Notes: generated by a model from the letters alone, not told the origin. Counted from the stretch's first letter, positions 8,959-21,195 are shown. The stretch: DNA of 64,000 bases from Cupriavidus sp. MP-37 (GCF_020618415.1 NZ_CP085344.1:2937001-3001000); one strand, 5' to 3'. A program made the numbers and translations.

Positions 8959-10482
8959 CTACTTCTTCTTCCCCAGCAAGCTCCCCAGCACCCCCCTGAT
9001 CAACTCGCGCCCGACCTGCGAGCCCACCGTGCGCGCGGCCGACTTGGCCATCGATTCCAGGATCGAATCGCCGCGGCCGCTCTTGCCGGTGCCCTTGGTC
9101 AGCGTGCCGAAGATGTCGCCGGCGGTGCCGAGCCAGCCGCCGTCCTGCTCGCCCGCGGGCTGGCCGGCGCTCGCGCCGCCCGCGCCCTTGCCGCCATTCG
9201 CCACCGTCGGCACGCTGCCGCGCAGCTTTTCATAGGCGGATTCGCGGTCGACGGTCTTTTCATAGGTGCCCGCCACCAGCGAGTTCGCGACCAGCTGCTT
9301 GCGTTCGTCTTCCGTCGCCGGGCCGATGCGGCTGCCCGGCGCCAGCACCCAGGCGCGCTCGGTCACGCGCGGCGTGCCCTTGGCGTCGAGGAACGACACC
9401 AGCGCCTCGCCCACGCCCAGCTCGCCGATGGCGGTCTCCAGGTCCAGCTTCGGGTTGGCGCGCATGGTGGTGGCCGCCACCTTGACCGCCTTCTGGTCGC
9501 GCGGGGTAAAGGCGCGCAGCGCATGCTGCACGCGGTTGCCCAACTGGCCCAGCACGGTGTCGGGGATATCGACCGGGTTCTGCGTGACGAAGTACACGCC
9601 CACGCCCTTGGAGCGCACCAGGCGCACCACCTGCTCGATCTTGTCGAGCAGCGCCTTGGGCGCATCGTTGAACAGCAGGTGGGCCTCGTCGAAGAAGAAC
9701 ACCAGCTTGGGCTTGTCGAGGTCGCCGGCCTCGGGCAACTTTTCGAACAGTTCGGACAGCATCCACAGCAGAAAGGTCGCGTACAGCCGCGGCGCGTTCA
9801 TCAGCTTGTCCGCGGCCAGGATATTGACCACGCCCTGGCCCTTGTCGGTCTGGATGAAGTCTTCCAGGTTCAGCATGGGCTCGCCGAAGAAGACGTCGCC
9901 GCCCTGCGACTCCAGCGCGATCAACCCGCGCTGGATCGCGCCGACCGAGGCGGCCGAGATATTGCCGTACTCGGTGGTGAACTGGCTGGCATTGTCGCCG
10001 ACGTACTGCAGCATCGCGCGCAGGTCCTTGGCGTCGAGCAGCAGCAGGCCGTTGGCGTCGGCGATGCGGAACACCAGGTTCAGCACGCCCTGCTGGGTGT
10101 CGTTCAGCTCGAGCATGCGCGACAGCAGCAGCGGCCCCATGTGCGAGACCGTGGCGCGCACCGGGTGGCCCTTCTCGCCGAACACATCCCACAGCGTGGT
10201 GGGGCAGCCGCCCCACGCCGGCTCGGGCAGGTTCAGGTCGGCCAGCCGCTGCTTGAGCTTGTCCGACGGCTGGCCCGGTTGTGAAATGCCGGTCAGGTCA
10301 CCTTTGACATCCGCCATGAACACCGGCACGCCGAGGCGCGAAAACCCTTGCGCCAGCGTCTGCAGCGTGACGGTCTTGCCGGTGCCGGTGGCGCCGGTGA
10401 TCAGCCCGTGCCGGTTGCCCATCTGCGGCAGCAGCACCAGTTCATGTTCGGCATTCTTGGCGATGAGGATGGGGTCGGCCAT
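8959..10482 (-). CDS. HerA-like ATPase, DUF853 (YjgR) family
   Basis: A 507-residue P-loop ATPase of the FtsK/HerA superfamily. Walker A GATGTGKT is at 30-37 and Walker [12 protein letters not shown] is near residues 258-268, followed by [11 protein letters not shown], the sensor-like segment of this family. A low-complexity Gly/Ala linker near residue 430 precedes a conserved C-terminal tail ending LLGKKK. E. coli YjgR is the best known relative; the biological role is not established, though DNA or protein translocation is suspected. It is transcribed alone, convergent with the DUF3149 gene and divergent from yebC. Confidence 0.9.
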   Translation of the reverse strand: MADPILIAKNAEHELVLLPQMGNRHGLITGATGTGKTVTLQTLAQGFSRLGVPVFMADVKGDLTGISQPGQPSDKLKQRLADLNLPEPAWGGCPTTLWDVFGEKGHPVRATVSHMGPLLLSRMLELNDTQQGVLNLVFRIADANGLLLLDAKDLRAMLQYVGDNASQFTTEYGNISAASVGAIQRGLIALESQGGDVFFGEPMLNLEDFIQTDKGQGVVNILAADKLMNAPRLYATFLLWMLSELFEKLPEAGDLDKPKLVFFFDEAHLLFNDAPKALLDKIEQVVRLVRSKGVGVYFVTQNPVDIPDTVLGQLGNRVQHALRAFTPRDQKAVKVAATTMRANPKLDLETAIGELGVGEALVSFLDAKGTPRVTERAWVLAPGSRIGPATEDERKQLVANSLVAGTYEKTVDRESAYEKLRGSVPTVANGGKGAGGASAGQPAGEQDGGWLGTAGDIFGTLTKGTGKSGRGDSILESMAKSAARTVGSQVGRELIRGVLGSLLGKKK

Positions 10483-10701
10483 GATGTTCCTGGATTCCGT
10501 GAGGGTCGGTTGGGAGTCGAGCGAGTCCGGGCGGCGCGGGCAGGCCCGCGTGATAAAATCCTGGGCTGATTATAGCCAGCCGCCAGGCATATCCGTCACC
10601 TGGCGCGCGCCGCCCGCCCGCCTTGCCGATGCAGCCGCGGCGCGCCTGGCGACCCCGCACAACATCACCGCAGATCACCGCATTCCGCTTCGGAGAGAAT
10701 C

Positions 10702-11427
10702 ATGGCCGGTCACTCGAAATGGGCCAATATCAAACACAAGAAAGCCGCCGCAGACGCCAAGCGCGGCAAGATCTGGACCCGCCTGATCAAGGAAATCACC
10801 GTGGCCGCCAAGCTTGGCGGCGGTGATCCCGACTCCAACCCGCGCCTGCGCCTGTCCATGGACAAGGCGATGGATGCCAACATGCCCAAGGACAACATCC
10901 AGCGCGCGATCCAGCGCGGCGTGGGTGGCCTGGAAGGCGTGAACTACGAGGAAATCCGCTACGAAGGCTACGGCCTCTCCGGCGCCGCGATCATCGTCGA
11001 CTGCCTGACCGACAACCGCACCCGCACCGTGGCCGAGGTGCGCCACGCCTTCTCCAAGCATGGCGGCAACATGGGCACCGAGGGCTCGGTGGCGTTCATG
11101 TTCACCCACTGCGGCCAGTTCCTGTTTGCGCCCGGCACGCCAGAAGACAAGCTGATGGAGGCCGCGCTGGAAGCCGGCGCCGACGATGTCGTCACCAACG
11201 ACGACGGCTCGATCGAAGTCACCTGCCCGCCCAACGATTTTTCGGCGGTCAAGGCGGCGCTGGAAGCCGCCGGCTTCAAGGCCGAAGTCGCCGACGTGGT
11301 GATGAAGCCGCAGAACGAAGTCAGCTTCAGCGGCGACGACGCGGTCAAGATGCAGAAACTGCTCGACGCCCTGGAAAACCTGGACGACGTGCAGGAAGTC
11401 TTCACCAACGCGGTGATCGAAGACTAA
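10702..11427 (+). CDS. yebC: YebC/PmpR family protein
   Basis: A 241-residue cytoplasmic protein with the hallmark N-terminus [22 protein letters not shown] and the conserved YEGYG and GSVAFMF segments. The family was described as DNA-binding transcriptional regulators and more recently as relieving ribosome stalling at proline stretches. A Shine-Dalgarno GGAGAG lies at 10692-10697. AT-rich promoter-like sequence (GATAAAAT, GATTATAG) is found around 10550-10575. An intrinsic terminator follows before purD. Confidence 0.96.
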   Translation: MAGHSKWANIKHKKAAADAKRGKIWTRLIKEITVAAKLGGGDPDSNPRLRLSMDKAMDANMPKDNIQRAIQRGVGGLEGVNYEEIRYEGYGLSGAAIIVDCLTDNRTRTVAEVRHAFSKHGGNMGTEGSVAFMFTHCGQFLFAPGTPEDKLMEAALEAGADDVVTNDDGSIEVTCPPNDFSAVKAALEAAGFKAEVADVVMKPQNEVSFSGDDAVKMQKLLDALENLDDVQEVFTNAVIED

Positions 11428-11448
11428 AACGGTAACAAGCTCCCCAAC

Positions 11449-11488
11449 GGCGGCAGCCCGGCTTTCAAGACCCAGCTGCCGCCTTTTT
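11449..11488 (+). terminator. Intrinsic terminator after yebC
   Basis: A perfect 9 bp stem, GGCGGCAGC (11449-11457) with GCTGCCGCC (11475-11483), has a 17-base loop and is followed by TTTTT (11484-11488). It ends only about 30 bp before the purD start, so purD needs a promoter within or downstream of it, or read-through. Confidence 0.8.
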
Positions 11489-11516
11489 GCATGCGTTTCT
11501 TTTCTGGCAGTGGATC

Positions 11517-12785
11517 ATGAAAGTATTGGTTGTCGGCTCGGGTGGACGTGAACACGCGCTGGCCTGGAAATTGGCCCAGTCGCCCAAGGTGCAGGTGGTG
11601 TACGTCGCGCCGGGCAACGGCGGAACCGCGCTCGACAAGCGCCTGCAGAATGTTCCGCTGACCGATCCCGAGGTCATCGCCGCCTTCGCCGAGCGCGAAG
11701 GCGTGGCCTTCACCGTGGTCGGCCCCGAGGCGCCGCTGGCCGCCGGCATCGTCGATATCTTCCGCGCCAAGGGCCTGCGCATCTTCGGGCCCACCCAGGC
11801 CGCGGCGCAGCTGGAATCGTCCAAGGATTTCGCCAAGGCGTTCATGCACCGCCACGGCATTCCCACCGCCGCCTACCAGACCTTTGCCGACGCCGCGCAG
11901 GCGCATGCCTACATCGACGCGCAGGGCGCGCCGATCGTGATCAAGGCCGACGGCCTGGCCGCGGGCAAGGGCGTGGTGGTGGCGATGACGCTGGAGGAAG
12001 CGCACCAGGCCGTCGACATGATGCTGGCCGGCAACAAGCTCGGCGACGCCGGCGCGCGCGTGGTGATCGAAGAGTTCCTCGACGGCGAGGAAGCCAGCTT
12101 CATCGTGCTGGTCGACGGCAAGAACGTGCTGGCGCTGGCCACCAGCCAGGACCACAAGCGGCTGCTCGACGGCGACGCCGGCCCCAACACCGGCGGCATG
12201 GGCGCGTATTCGCCGGCGCCGGTGGTCACGCCCGCGCTGCACGCGCGCGCGCTGCGCGAGATCATCCTGCCGACGGTGCGCGGCATGGAAAAGGACGGCA
12301 TCCCGTACACCGGCTTCCTGTACGCCGGCCTGATGATCGACCAGGACGGCAACCCGAAGACGCTGGAATTCAACTGCCGCATGGGCGATCCGGAAACCCA
12401 GCCGATCCTGGCGCGCCTGAAGACCGACCTGGTCGACGTGATGGAAGCCGCCGTCTCCGGCAAGCTCGACAGCATCGAGCTGGACTGGGACCGCCGCACC
12501 GCGCTGGGCGTGGTGATGGCCGCGCACGGCTATCCGGACGACCCGCGCAAGGGCGATGCCATCACCGGCATCCCGGCCGAAACCGACGACAGCGTGACCT
12601 TCCACGCCGGCACCACGCTCAAGGACGGCACCCTGCTGACCTCGGGCGGGCGCGTGCTGTGCGTGGTCGGCCTTGCCGACACCGTCAAGGCCGCGCAGCG
12701 CGCCGCCTATGCCGCGGTCGAGCAGATCCGCTTCGACGGCATGCAGTACCGCACCGACATCGGCTACCGCGCCATCAAGCGCTGA
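11517..12785 (+). CDS. purD: Phosphoribosylamine-glycine ligase (GAR synthetase)
   Basis: The second enzyme of de novo purine synthesis, an ATP-grasp ligase of 422 residues. The signature VGSGGREHALAWKL lies at the N-terminus, the ATP-grasp core IKADGLAAGKGVVVA near residue 140, and the metal-binding segment LEFNCRMGDPETQ near 283-296. I chose the ATG at 11517 because the protein then begins MKVLVVGSGG as in the family; an upstream ATG would add ten atypical residues encoded within the terminator tail. The length is typical. Confidence 0.96.
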   Translation: MKVLVVGSGGREHALAWKLAQSPKVQVVYVAPGNGGTALDKRLQNVPLTDPEVIAAFAEREGVAFTVVGPEAPLAAGIVDIFRAKGLRIFGPTQAAAQLESSKDFAKAFMHRHGIPTAAYQTFADAAQAHAYIDAQGAPIVIKADGLAAGKGVVVAMTLEEAHQAVDMMLAGNKLGDAGARVVIEEFLDGEEASFIVLVDGKNVLALATSQDHKRLLDGDAGPNTGGMGAYSPAPVVTPALHARALREIILPTVRGMEKDGIPYTGFLYAGLMIDQDGNPKTLEFNCRMGDPETQPILARLKTDLVDVMEAAVSGKLDSIELDWDRRTALGVVMAAHGYPDDPRKGDAITGIPAETDDSVTFHAGTTLKDGTLLTSGGRVLCVVGLADTVKAAQRAAYAAVEQIRFDGMQYRTDIGYRAIKR

Positions 12786-12851
12786 CTGGCCGCCAGCGGC
12801 CCGGAGCGACCAAGCGGCCGCCCAGCCGGTACAATCGTGACAATGCTGTGA

Positions 12852-13838
<987 letters not shown>

Positions 13839-13848
13839 CGGCTGACCC

Positions 13849-14583
13849 ATGGCCCATCCTCCGCACCCCCGCATGCCCGCCGCCGCGGGCACCTCGCCAC
13901 AGCCTGGCGCCGCCCGCCCCTACCGCCTGGGTATCCTGGGCGGCACCTTCGATCCGCCCCACGTCGGCCACCTGGCGCTGGCGCGTCTGTGCATCGACCA
14001 TCTGGGCCTGGACGAGCTGGTATGGATTCCCACCGGCCAGTCCTGGCAAAAGGGCGACGACGTGACCCCAGCCGCGGACCGCCTGGCGATGACCGAACTG
14101 GCCGCCGCGGCGCTCGGCGACAGCGGCGCCAAAGTCCGGGTGAGCCGCATGGAGGTGGATCGCGCCGGCCCCAGCTACACCATCGACACGGTGCGCCAGC
14201 TGCGCGCCGAATACGGCCCCGAGGCCTCGCTGTGCTGGCTGATGGGCGCCGACCAGCTGTTGCGCCTGCACACCTGGCATGGCTGGCAGGAACTGTTCGC
14301 GCACGTGCACCTGTGCACCGCAACACGGCCGCGCTTCGCGCTTTCGGCGCTGGAGGGTCCGGTGCTGGCCGCGCTGGCCGAGCGTCAGGCCGACACGCAC
14401 CTGATACAATGCACGCCCTCCGGCCGGATGTGGATCGACCAGACGCTCGCCGTCGACCTCTCTTCCACCCATCTGCGCCAGCGGCTGGCGGCCGGCCAGC
14501 CGGCAGATGACCAACTGCCGCCCGGCGTGGCACACTACATTGCCAGCCACGGGCTGTACCGCAATGCCCCGGCCCGGGCATGA
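13849..14583 (+). CDS. nadD: Nicotinate-nucleotide adenylyltransferase
   Basis: Adenylates nicotinate mononucleotide to deamido-NAD in NAD synthesis. The nucleotidyltransferase motif GGTFDPPHVGH is at 31-41 and the second motif SSTHLRQRL near 204-212. At 244 residues it is slightly long because of a Pro/Ala-rich leader of about 25 residues before the fold; a later start is possible, but no better ATG precedes the motif with room for the first strand. It heads the common nadD-rsfS-rlmH-maf-rng order. Confidence 0.94.
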   Translation: MAHPPHPRMPAAAGTSPQPGAARPYRLGILGGTFDPPHVGHLALARLCIDHLGLDELVWIPTGQSWQKGDDVTPAADRLAMTELAAAALGDSGAKVRVSRMEVDRAGPSYTIDTVRQLRAEYGPEASLCWLMGADQLLRLHTWHGWQELFAHVHLCTATRPRFALSALEGPVLAALAERQADTHLIQCTPSGRMWIDQTLAVDLSSTHLRQRLAAGQPADDQLPPGVAHYIASHGLYRNAPARA

Positions 14584-14646
14584 CCAGGGTTGCATCGACC
14601 CGGCGCCCACCCCCCAAACCGATCTGAGCTGAACAAGAAGACACCC

Positions 14647-15381
14647 ATGGATATTCGTAAACTGCAACGCGCCATCGTCGACGGCCTCGAGGATGTCAAA
14701 GCGCAGGACATCAAGGTGTACGACACCAGCCACCTGACGGAACTGTTCGACCGGGTGGTGATTGCCAGCGGCACATCCAACCGGCAGACCAAGGCGCTGG
14801 CAGCGTCGGTGCGGGATACGGTGAAGGAAGCGGGCGGCCATATCGTTGCGGTCGAGGGCCTGGAAACCGGCGAATGGGTGCTGGTCGACTGCGGCGACGC
14901 CGTGGTCCACATCCTGCAGCCGCAACTGCGCCTGTACTACAACCTCGAAGAAATCTGGGGCGACAAGCCGGTGCGCATGAAGCTGGCCACCGGCGCCCGC
15001 CTGGCCAAGGCCAGCGAGCCCATGGACGAAGACGAGGACGAGGCCCCGGTACGCACGGTGCGCCGCGCCAGCAACCTGCGCCCGGCGCTGGCGCGCCTGC
15101 CCGAAGGCATGAAGGAGCCGTCGCCGCCGATGGGCCACGAGGACACCGACGCCGACGCCATCGCCACCATCCGCAAGCCGGCCCGCAAGAGCGCCGCCAA
15201 GACCCCGGCCAGCAAGACCGCCGGCACCCGCGCCGCTGCGCCGCGCAAGACCGCCGCCGGCACCACCGCGCGCAAGACCGCCACCAAGACCGCGGCAAAG
15301 AAGGCTCCCGCCAAGAAGGCACCGGCCAAGACCGCCGCAGCCAAGCCGGCCGCGCGCAAGCGCGCCACCCGCTCGGCCTGA
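14647..15381 (+). CDS. rsfS: Ribosomal silencing factor with lysine/alanine-rich tail
   Basis: Residues 1 to about 115 are the RsfS (YbeB, Iojap) fold, with KAQDIKVYD, ASGTSNRQTKALA and HILQPQLRLYYNLEEIWGD. RsfS binds ribosomal protein L14 and blocks subunit joining when nutrients are low. The usual protein is 105-130 residues, but this one has 244. After a DEDEDE acidic patch there is a basic tail from about residue 175 made almost only of Lys, Arg, Ala, Thr and Pro, with AAKKAPAKKAPAKTAAAKP, like histone H1 or AlgP tails. The start ATG at 14647 gives the standard MDIRKLQ N-terminus. Confidence 0.93.
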   Translation: MDIRKLQRAIVDGLEDVKAQDIKVYDTSHLTELFDRVVIASGTSNRQTKALAASVRDTVKEAGGHIVAVEGLETGEWVLVDCGDAVVHILQPQLRLYYNLEEIWGDKPVRMKLATGARLAKASEPMDEDEDEAPVRTVRRASNLRPALARLPEGMKEPSPPMGHEDTDADAIATIRKPARKSAAKTPASKTAGTRAAAPRKTAAGTTARKTATKTAAKKAPAKKAPAKTAAAKPAARKRATRSA

Positions 15382-15445
15382 GTCCGGGGGGCGGCCGTTG
15401 GGCGTCAGTCCGGCGGCCGCGCCGCATCACCGCATCGTCTGACCC

Positions 15446-15925
15446 ATGCAACTGGTGATCGTGGCCGTCGGCCACAAGATGCCCGGCTGGATCGAAACCG
15501 GCTTCAGCGAATACGCCAAGCGCATGCCGCCCGAACTGCGCATCGAGCTGCGCGAGGTCAAGCCGGAAACACGCTCTTCCAGCAATAACGCCGCCACCGT
15601 GATGCAGCGCGAAGCCGCGCGCATCGAGTCGGTGCTGGCCAGCCTGTCGAAGCAGTGCCGCATCGTTGCGCTGGACGAGCGCGGCCGCGACTTCACCACG
15701 GTGCAACTGGCCGCGCAGCTGAGCGACTGGCAGCGCGAGGGCGGCGACGTGGCCTTCCTGATCGGCGGCGCCGACGGGCTCGATCCCGCGCTCAAGGCCC
15801 GCGCCAGCACGCTGATCCGGCTGTCCAGCCTGACCCTGCCGCACGGCATGGTGCGCGTGCTGCTGGCCGAGCAGCTGTACCGCGCGTGGTCCGTCACGCA
15901 GAACCACCCCTACCATCGGGCCTGA
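15446..15925 (+). CDS. rlmH: 23S rRNA pseudouridine-1915 N3-methyltransferase
   Basis: A SPOUT methyltransferase of 159 residues, acting on the assembled 70S ribosome. The family signature is seen in [11 protein letters not shown] (S-adenosylmethionine pocket) and the knot segment [21 protein letters not shown], with the C-terminal HPYHRA. It sits between rsfS and maf as in most proteobacteria, which links it to the ribosome-silencing gene next door. Confidence 0.97.
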   Translation: MQLVIVAVGHKMPGWIETGFSEYAKRMPPELRIELREVKPETRSSSNNAATVMQREAARIESVLASLSKQCRIVALDERGRDFTTVQLAAQLSDWQREGGDVAFLIGGADGLDPALKARASTLIRLSSLTLPHGMVRVLLAEQLYRAWSVTQNHPYHRA

Positions 15926-15956
15926 TCCCGGCTGTCGCCGGAAGGCCCCCGCCGCG

Positions 15957-16583
15957 ATGCCCGACACCCTGCACGCCCCCCTGCACGACTACCTCTACCT
16001 CGCCTCGCAAAGCCCGCGCCGGCGCGAGCTGCTGACCCAGCTCGGCGTGCGCTTCGAACTGCTGCTGGCCGACGACGACGAAGACGCCGAAGCGCTCGAG
16101 GCCGTGCTGCCCGGCGAAAGCCCCGACGACTATGTCCAGCGCGTGTGCGCGCTCAAGGCCGAAGCCGCGCTGCGCCGCCGCGAACGCCGCGCGCTGCCGG
16201 ATGCGCCGGTGCTGACCTCGGACACCACGGTCTGCCTGGGCGGCCGCATCCTCGGCAAGCCCGCCGACGGCGCCGACGCCGCCGCCATGCTGGGCGCGCT
16301 GGGGGGCGCCACGCACCGCGTGCTGACCGCGGTGACGGTGGTGTCGGCCACCGGCATGCGCCATGCGCTGTCGGTTTCCGAAGTCACCTTCCGCCCGCTG
16401 CAGCCCGCCGAAATCGAGCGCTATGTCGCCAGCAACGAGCCGCTGGGCAAGGCCGGCGCCTACGGCATCCAGGGCCGCGCGGCCGAGTTCGTGGCGCGGA
16501 TTGCGGGCAGCTATTCAGGTATCATGGGCTTGCCCTTGTTTGAGACGGCGGCGTTACTTCGCCAGGCCCGGCTGCGGTTCTGA
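15957..16583 (+). CDS. maf: Maf family nucleotide pyrophosphatase
   Basis: A 208-residue house-cleaning enzyme that hydrolyses non-canonical nucleoside triphosphates. The N-terminal [16 protein letters not shown] (about 15-30), [15 protein letters not shown] and the C-terminal [25 protein letters not shown] are diagnostic. The pattern is closest to the dTTP/UTP (YhdE) subgroup; this subgroup call is inference. It follows rlmH by 31 bp and precedes rng, where an mreB-distal arrangement is common. Confidence 0.95.
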   Translation: MPDTLHAPLHDYLYLASQSPRRRELLTQLGVRFELLLADDDEDAEALEAVLPGESPDDYVQRVCALKAEAALRRRERRALPDAPVLTSDTTVCLGGRILGKPADGADAAAMLGALGGATHRVLTAVTVVSATGMRHALSVSEVTFRPLQPAEIERYVASNEPLGKAGAYGIQGRAAEFVARIAGSYSGIMGLPLFETAALLRQARLRF

Positions 16584-16700
16584 GCGGCGCCGCCGGACAA
16601 CCGTATCCCGCCGCTTATCGGGCCCGCTGGCCCCGACGATCCGGCCCGCTAATCCTGCCGTTCACCCCGCCGGGGCCACCGGCGACGCGTTTCACCCGCT

Positions 16701-18167
<1,467 letters not shown>

Positions 18168-18200
18168 AGCGGCGGGCGCGAACGTTGCCGGCATAGCGAA

Positions 18201-18224
18201 ACAGCCCGCCAACTGGCGGGCTGT
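18201..18224. terminator. Bidirectional hairpin between rng and a convergent gene
   Basis: A 10 bp perfect stem ACAGCCCGCC/GGCGGGCTGT closes a 4-base loop AACT. The flanks are only modestly T-rich (CTTGCTTC on the plus side). It lies 33 bp after the rng stop and just beyond the stop of the convergent exported-protein gene. Confidence 0.7.
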
Positions 18225-18230
18225 CTTGCT

Positions 18231-18581
18231 TCAAGGCCGGATCACCACGTGCGGGCTGATCACCAGCGCGGGTTCGGGCTGGTAATACACCGGCGGGGGC
18301 GGCGGCTGGTACACCACCGGGCGGTCCTTGCACTTGCGCTCTTCCTTGTACTCGCCGTTGTCCTTCCACTTGCGCTTGATCTTGCAGTTGCCGACCCAGA
18401 ATTCTTCCTTGTAGTCGTCGCCCTTGTAGTAGCGATCGTAGTAGCGGTCGTAGTGGCGGCCATAGTGCCGTCCATAGCGACGGTCATCGTCGTCCCAGTC
18501 GTCGTCGGCATGGGCGGCGGCGCCGAAGGCGCCGAGCAGCACGGGCAGGACCACGAGGGATACCAGGATGCGGGGCTTCAT
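18231..18581 (-). CDS. Small exported protein rich in Asp, Tyr, His and Arg
   Basis: A 116-residue frame starting MKPRILVSLVVLPVLLG, with a clear signal peptide ending near AHA. The mature protein starts with an acidic DDDWDDDDRRYG patch, then a Tyr/His/Arg repeat region (YGRHYGRHYDRYYDRYY), then a segment with two cysteines (NCKIKRKWKDNGEYKEE and KC), and a Pro/Tyr-rich tail PPPPPVYYQPEP. An upstream ATG would place 17 extra residues before the signal and was not used. I do not know its function; the pattern resembles short periplasmic hypothetical proteins of Burkholderiales. Confidence 0.7.
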   Translation of the reverse strand: MKPRILVSLVVLPVLLGAFGAAAHADDDWDDDDRRYGRHYGRHYDRYYDRYYKGDDYKEEFWVGNCKIKRKWKDNGEYKEERKCKDRPVVYQPPPPPVYYQPEPALVISPHVVIRP

Positions 18582-18873
18582 GTCGGAACGGGCAAGCAGA
18601 GGTTGGAGCGAGGCTAGCATGCGGCCGCGCATTGCAGTGTTTCAAGCTGTTTAATTACGTAACCGCGAACGTAACGCGATGCATGGACGGCGCCTGTCCG
18701 ATGCCTGGCACACGCTGAATTCTGGACTCGGGAATGGCCCTAGCCCACTTCCGTTTGCCATCCGCTATAACTAAACGAAGGTAGGTCAGCGGCCTCCGCA
18801 CGGTGGCCGCGCCCGGCTGTCCGCGCGCGCTGTGCCGTTGCGGCCCTGCCGGTCGGCAAGCAAGGAGTCCGGC

Positions 18874-19380
18874 ATGAACGCCACGAACCATGGGGCCTGT
18901 GTGCTGGCCCTCCTGTTATCGGTGGCGTGCGCGCCATTGCCGATCGCCAGGCGCGCGCCGCCACCGCCCGAAGCCAAGGTCGAAGTCCCCGAGGCGCCAA
19001 AGGAGCGCGCCACGCCGATCGCGCCCAAGGTCATCAATATTGCCGCAGCCTGCAAGCGCACCGAGGAAGACGGCTTCCGCGAAGACGCGCTGATGGATGT
19101 CAGGGCCAACGAGGTGCGCGCGCTGAAATGGAAGCTGTGGGTGTCGCGGCGCGGCAGTTGCGAATTCAACCTGGTGCAGTTCCGCCAGGTCCGCGCGACC
19201 CCGCACATCGAGCTGCAGGCGATCGACGGCAGCCAGTGCAAGCTGCTGGTCTGGCAGGATCCGCGCCGCGTCACGCTGGCGCATAACCGCTGCGAGAAGT
19301 ACTGCACGCCCGGCATCTACGAGCAGGCGTGGCCGGTGCTGTTCGATCCCAAGAGCGGTGCCTGCGCCGAAGTGCGCTGA
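18874..19380 (+). CDS. Putative lipoprotein
   Basis: A 168-residue frame from the ATG at 18874, preceded by AAGGAG at 18862-18867. The N-terminus MNATNHGACVLALLLSVAC has a lipobox-like SVAC followed by Ala-Pro, then a Pro/Glu-rich linker (PPPPEAKVEVPEAPKE). The remaining domain has four further cysteines, including NRCEKYC near the end, which could form disulfides in the periplasm. A weak promoter (TATAAC, 18766-18771) lies upstream. No family was recognised. An in-frame ATG 14 codons upstream has no ribosome site and would bury the signal sequence. Confidence 0.72.
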   Translation: MNATNHGACVLALLLSVACAPLPIARRAPPPPEAKVEVPEAPKERATPIAPKVINIAAACKRTEEDGFREDALMDVRANEVRALKWKLWVSRRGSCEFNLVQFRQVRATPHIELQAIDGSQCKLLVWQDPRRVTLAHNRCEKYCTPGIYEQAWPVLFDPKSGACAEVR

Positions 19381-19430
19381 GCCACCCGGCGCCGCGGCAC
19401 CGCGGCGCCGCTACTTCGCATTACTTCGCG

Positions 19431-20021
19431 CTACTTCGCTTTCGGCACCCGGCCCATCAGGTAGAACTCGTCGTTCGGGCGCATGCCGATGGTGTTGGCC
19501 ATGCGGTTGGACAGGCCGAAGAACGCCGTGATCGCGGCAATGTCCCAGGCGTCCTCGTCGCTAAAGCCGTGCGCGCGCAGCGCCTCGAAATCGGCTTCGC
19601 CGACTTCATGCGAAGCGGTGCAGACCTTCATGGCGAAGTCGAGCATGGCGCGCTGGCGCGGCGCAATGTCGGCCTTCAAGTAGTTCACCGCAACCTGGTC
19701 CGCGACCAACGGCTTCTTCTCGTAGATGCGCAGGATCGCGCCATGCGCCACCACGCAATACAGGCACTGGTTGGCGGCGGACGTGGCCACCACGATCATC
19801 TCGCGCTCGCCCTTGGTCAGGCCGCCGTCCTTGAGCATCAGCGCATCGTGATAGGCGAAGAAGGCGCGGAACTCGTCGGGACGGTGCGTCAGCGCCAGGA
19901 ACACGTTGGGAACGAAGCCGGCCTTCTCCTGGACTTCCAGGATGCGCGCGCGGATATCGTCGGGGAGGTCGGCCAGCGCCGGGATGGGGTAGCGGCTGAG
20001 CGGGAATGCCGTGTCTGACAT
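19431..20021 (-). CDS. AhpD-like carboxymuconolactone decarboxylase family protein (peroxidase-related)
   Basis: A 196-residue protein starting MSDTAFPLSRYPIP. The AhpD-type active site is visible as NQCLYCVVAHG, with C86, C89 and H93, the CxxC...H arrangement used for peroxide or disulfide chemistry with an alkylhydroperoxide reductase partner. The pattern MIVVATSAANQCLYC and FFGLSNRMAN fit the peroxidase-related subfamily. It is a single gene, divergent from waaC across a 178 bp gap. Physiological substrate unknown. Confidence 0.88.
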   Translation of the reverse strand: MSDTAFPLSRYPIPALADLPDDIRARILEVQEKAGFVPNVFLALTHRPDEFRAFFAYHDALMLKDGGLTKGEREMIVVATSAANQCLYCVVAHGAILRIYEKKPLVADQVAVNYLKADIAPRQRAMLDFAMKVCTASHEVGEADFEALRAHGFSDEDAWDIAAITAFFGLSNRMANTIGMRPNDEFYLMGRVPKAK

Positions 20022-20199
20022 GGTGGTCTCCGGTTGGATTGGCATCATCATCGTGAGGCTTCTGCCACCAATACTAACGGATCGCGCGCCAGCCGGCGGG
20101 CCGGATGTCGACCATGGATCGCACGGACACAGGCCCGCGCGATCAGGCATACTACGCACCTTCCGAACCAGGCGGCCCCCGACCGCGCTATTGTTCCCG

Positions 20200-21177
20200 A
20201 TGAAACGTATTCTCATCGTCAAGCTGACCTCGCTCGGCGACATGGTGTTCACCCAGCCGCTGGTGGCTGACCTGCAGCGCGCCTTTCCCGGCGTCAAGAT
20301 CGACTGGATCGCCGACTCCTACTGTGCCGACGTGCCGCGCTGGAATCCCAATATCGAGCGCGTGATCGCCGCACCGCTGCGCGGGTTCAAGAAGGCGCGC
20401 AGCTGGGCCGGCCTGCGCGAGATCTTCGGTGCCCTGCGCGCCTTGCGCCGCGAGAAATACGACGCGGTGCTGGACGTCCACGGCGTCTACAAGAGCGCCA
20501 TCGTCACCTTCCTCGCCCGCACGCGCCATCGCTATGGCTATCCGGTCCAGGAACTGGGCGAGAGCGGCGCGCGCTTCGCCTACAACCATGTGTTCCAGCC
20601 GTTCGTGGAAGAGGATTGCGCGCGCAACCGCATGCGCCGCGCGGTCAGCCGCGCGCTCGGCTACGACATGACCCGGGACATGGACTACGGCCTGGAAATG
20701 CCGGCGGACACGCCCGCTGCGGCCGGCAAGGGCCCCTACGCGATGCTGTTCCACGCCACTTCCAGCGAGGAAAAGAAGTGGCCGGTGGCCGACTGGATCA
20801 GCGTCGGCAGCGCCATCTCGGCGCGCGGGCTGCGCGTGCTGGTTCCCTGGGGCAATGACGCCGAGCGCCAGGAAGCCGAAACCATCGCCGCCAGCGTGCC
20901 CGGCGCCGAGGTGATGCCGCGCCTGAGCATCACCGGCGTGGCGCAGATGGTCGGCAAGGCGTCGCTGGTGGTCGGCATGGACACCGGCTTCGTGCATATT
21001 GCCGACGCGCTGCGCCGGCCGACGGTGATCCTGTTCACGACCACCTCGCGCCACCTGTACGGCGTCGATGCGCCGGGCCGCGCGGTGTCGCTGGGCGGCG
21101 GCGGCGTGGTGCCGCAACGGGACGAGGTGCTGGCCGCCATCGACGAAGTGCTGCCCCGGGTCACTTCGACCAACTGA
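20200..21177 (+). CDS. waaC: Lipopolysaccharide heptosyltransferase I
   Basis: A 325-residue GT9-family enzyme that adds the first heptose to Kdo2-lipid A at the inner face of the inner membrane. The N-terminus MKRILIVKLTSLGDMVFTQP and the late segment LVVGMDTGFVHIADALRRPTV are typical of WaaC. Its donor, ADP-heptose, depends on hldD and hldE at 53-55 kb in this window. It opens a local block of envelope genes and ends at a bidirectional terminator shared with msbA. Confidence 0.93.
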   Translation: MKRILIVKLTSLGDMVFTQPLVADLQRAFPGVKIDWIADSYCADVPRWNPNIERVIAAPLRGFKKARSWAGLREIFGALRALRREKYDAVLDVHGVYKSAIVTFLARTRHRYGYPVQELGESGARFAYNHVFQPFVEEDCARNRMRRAVSRALGYDMTRDMDYGLEMPADTPAAAGKGPYAMLFHATSSEEKKWPVADWISVGSAISARGLRVLVPWGNDAERQEAETIAASVPGAEVMPRLSITGVAQMVGKASLVVGMDTGFVHIADALRRPTVILFTTTSRHLYGVDAPGRAVSLGGGGVVPQRDEVLAAIDEVLPRVTSTN

Positions 21178-21195
21178 TCCCGCCGCCACGGCGAC

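Noticed and set aside
18655..18873. Minus-strand short frame in the gap before the lipoprotein gene
   Set aside because: No ribosome site, no family features, and it overlaps the likely promoter of the lipoprotein gene.
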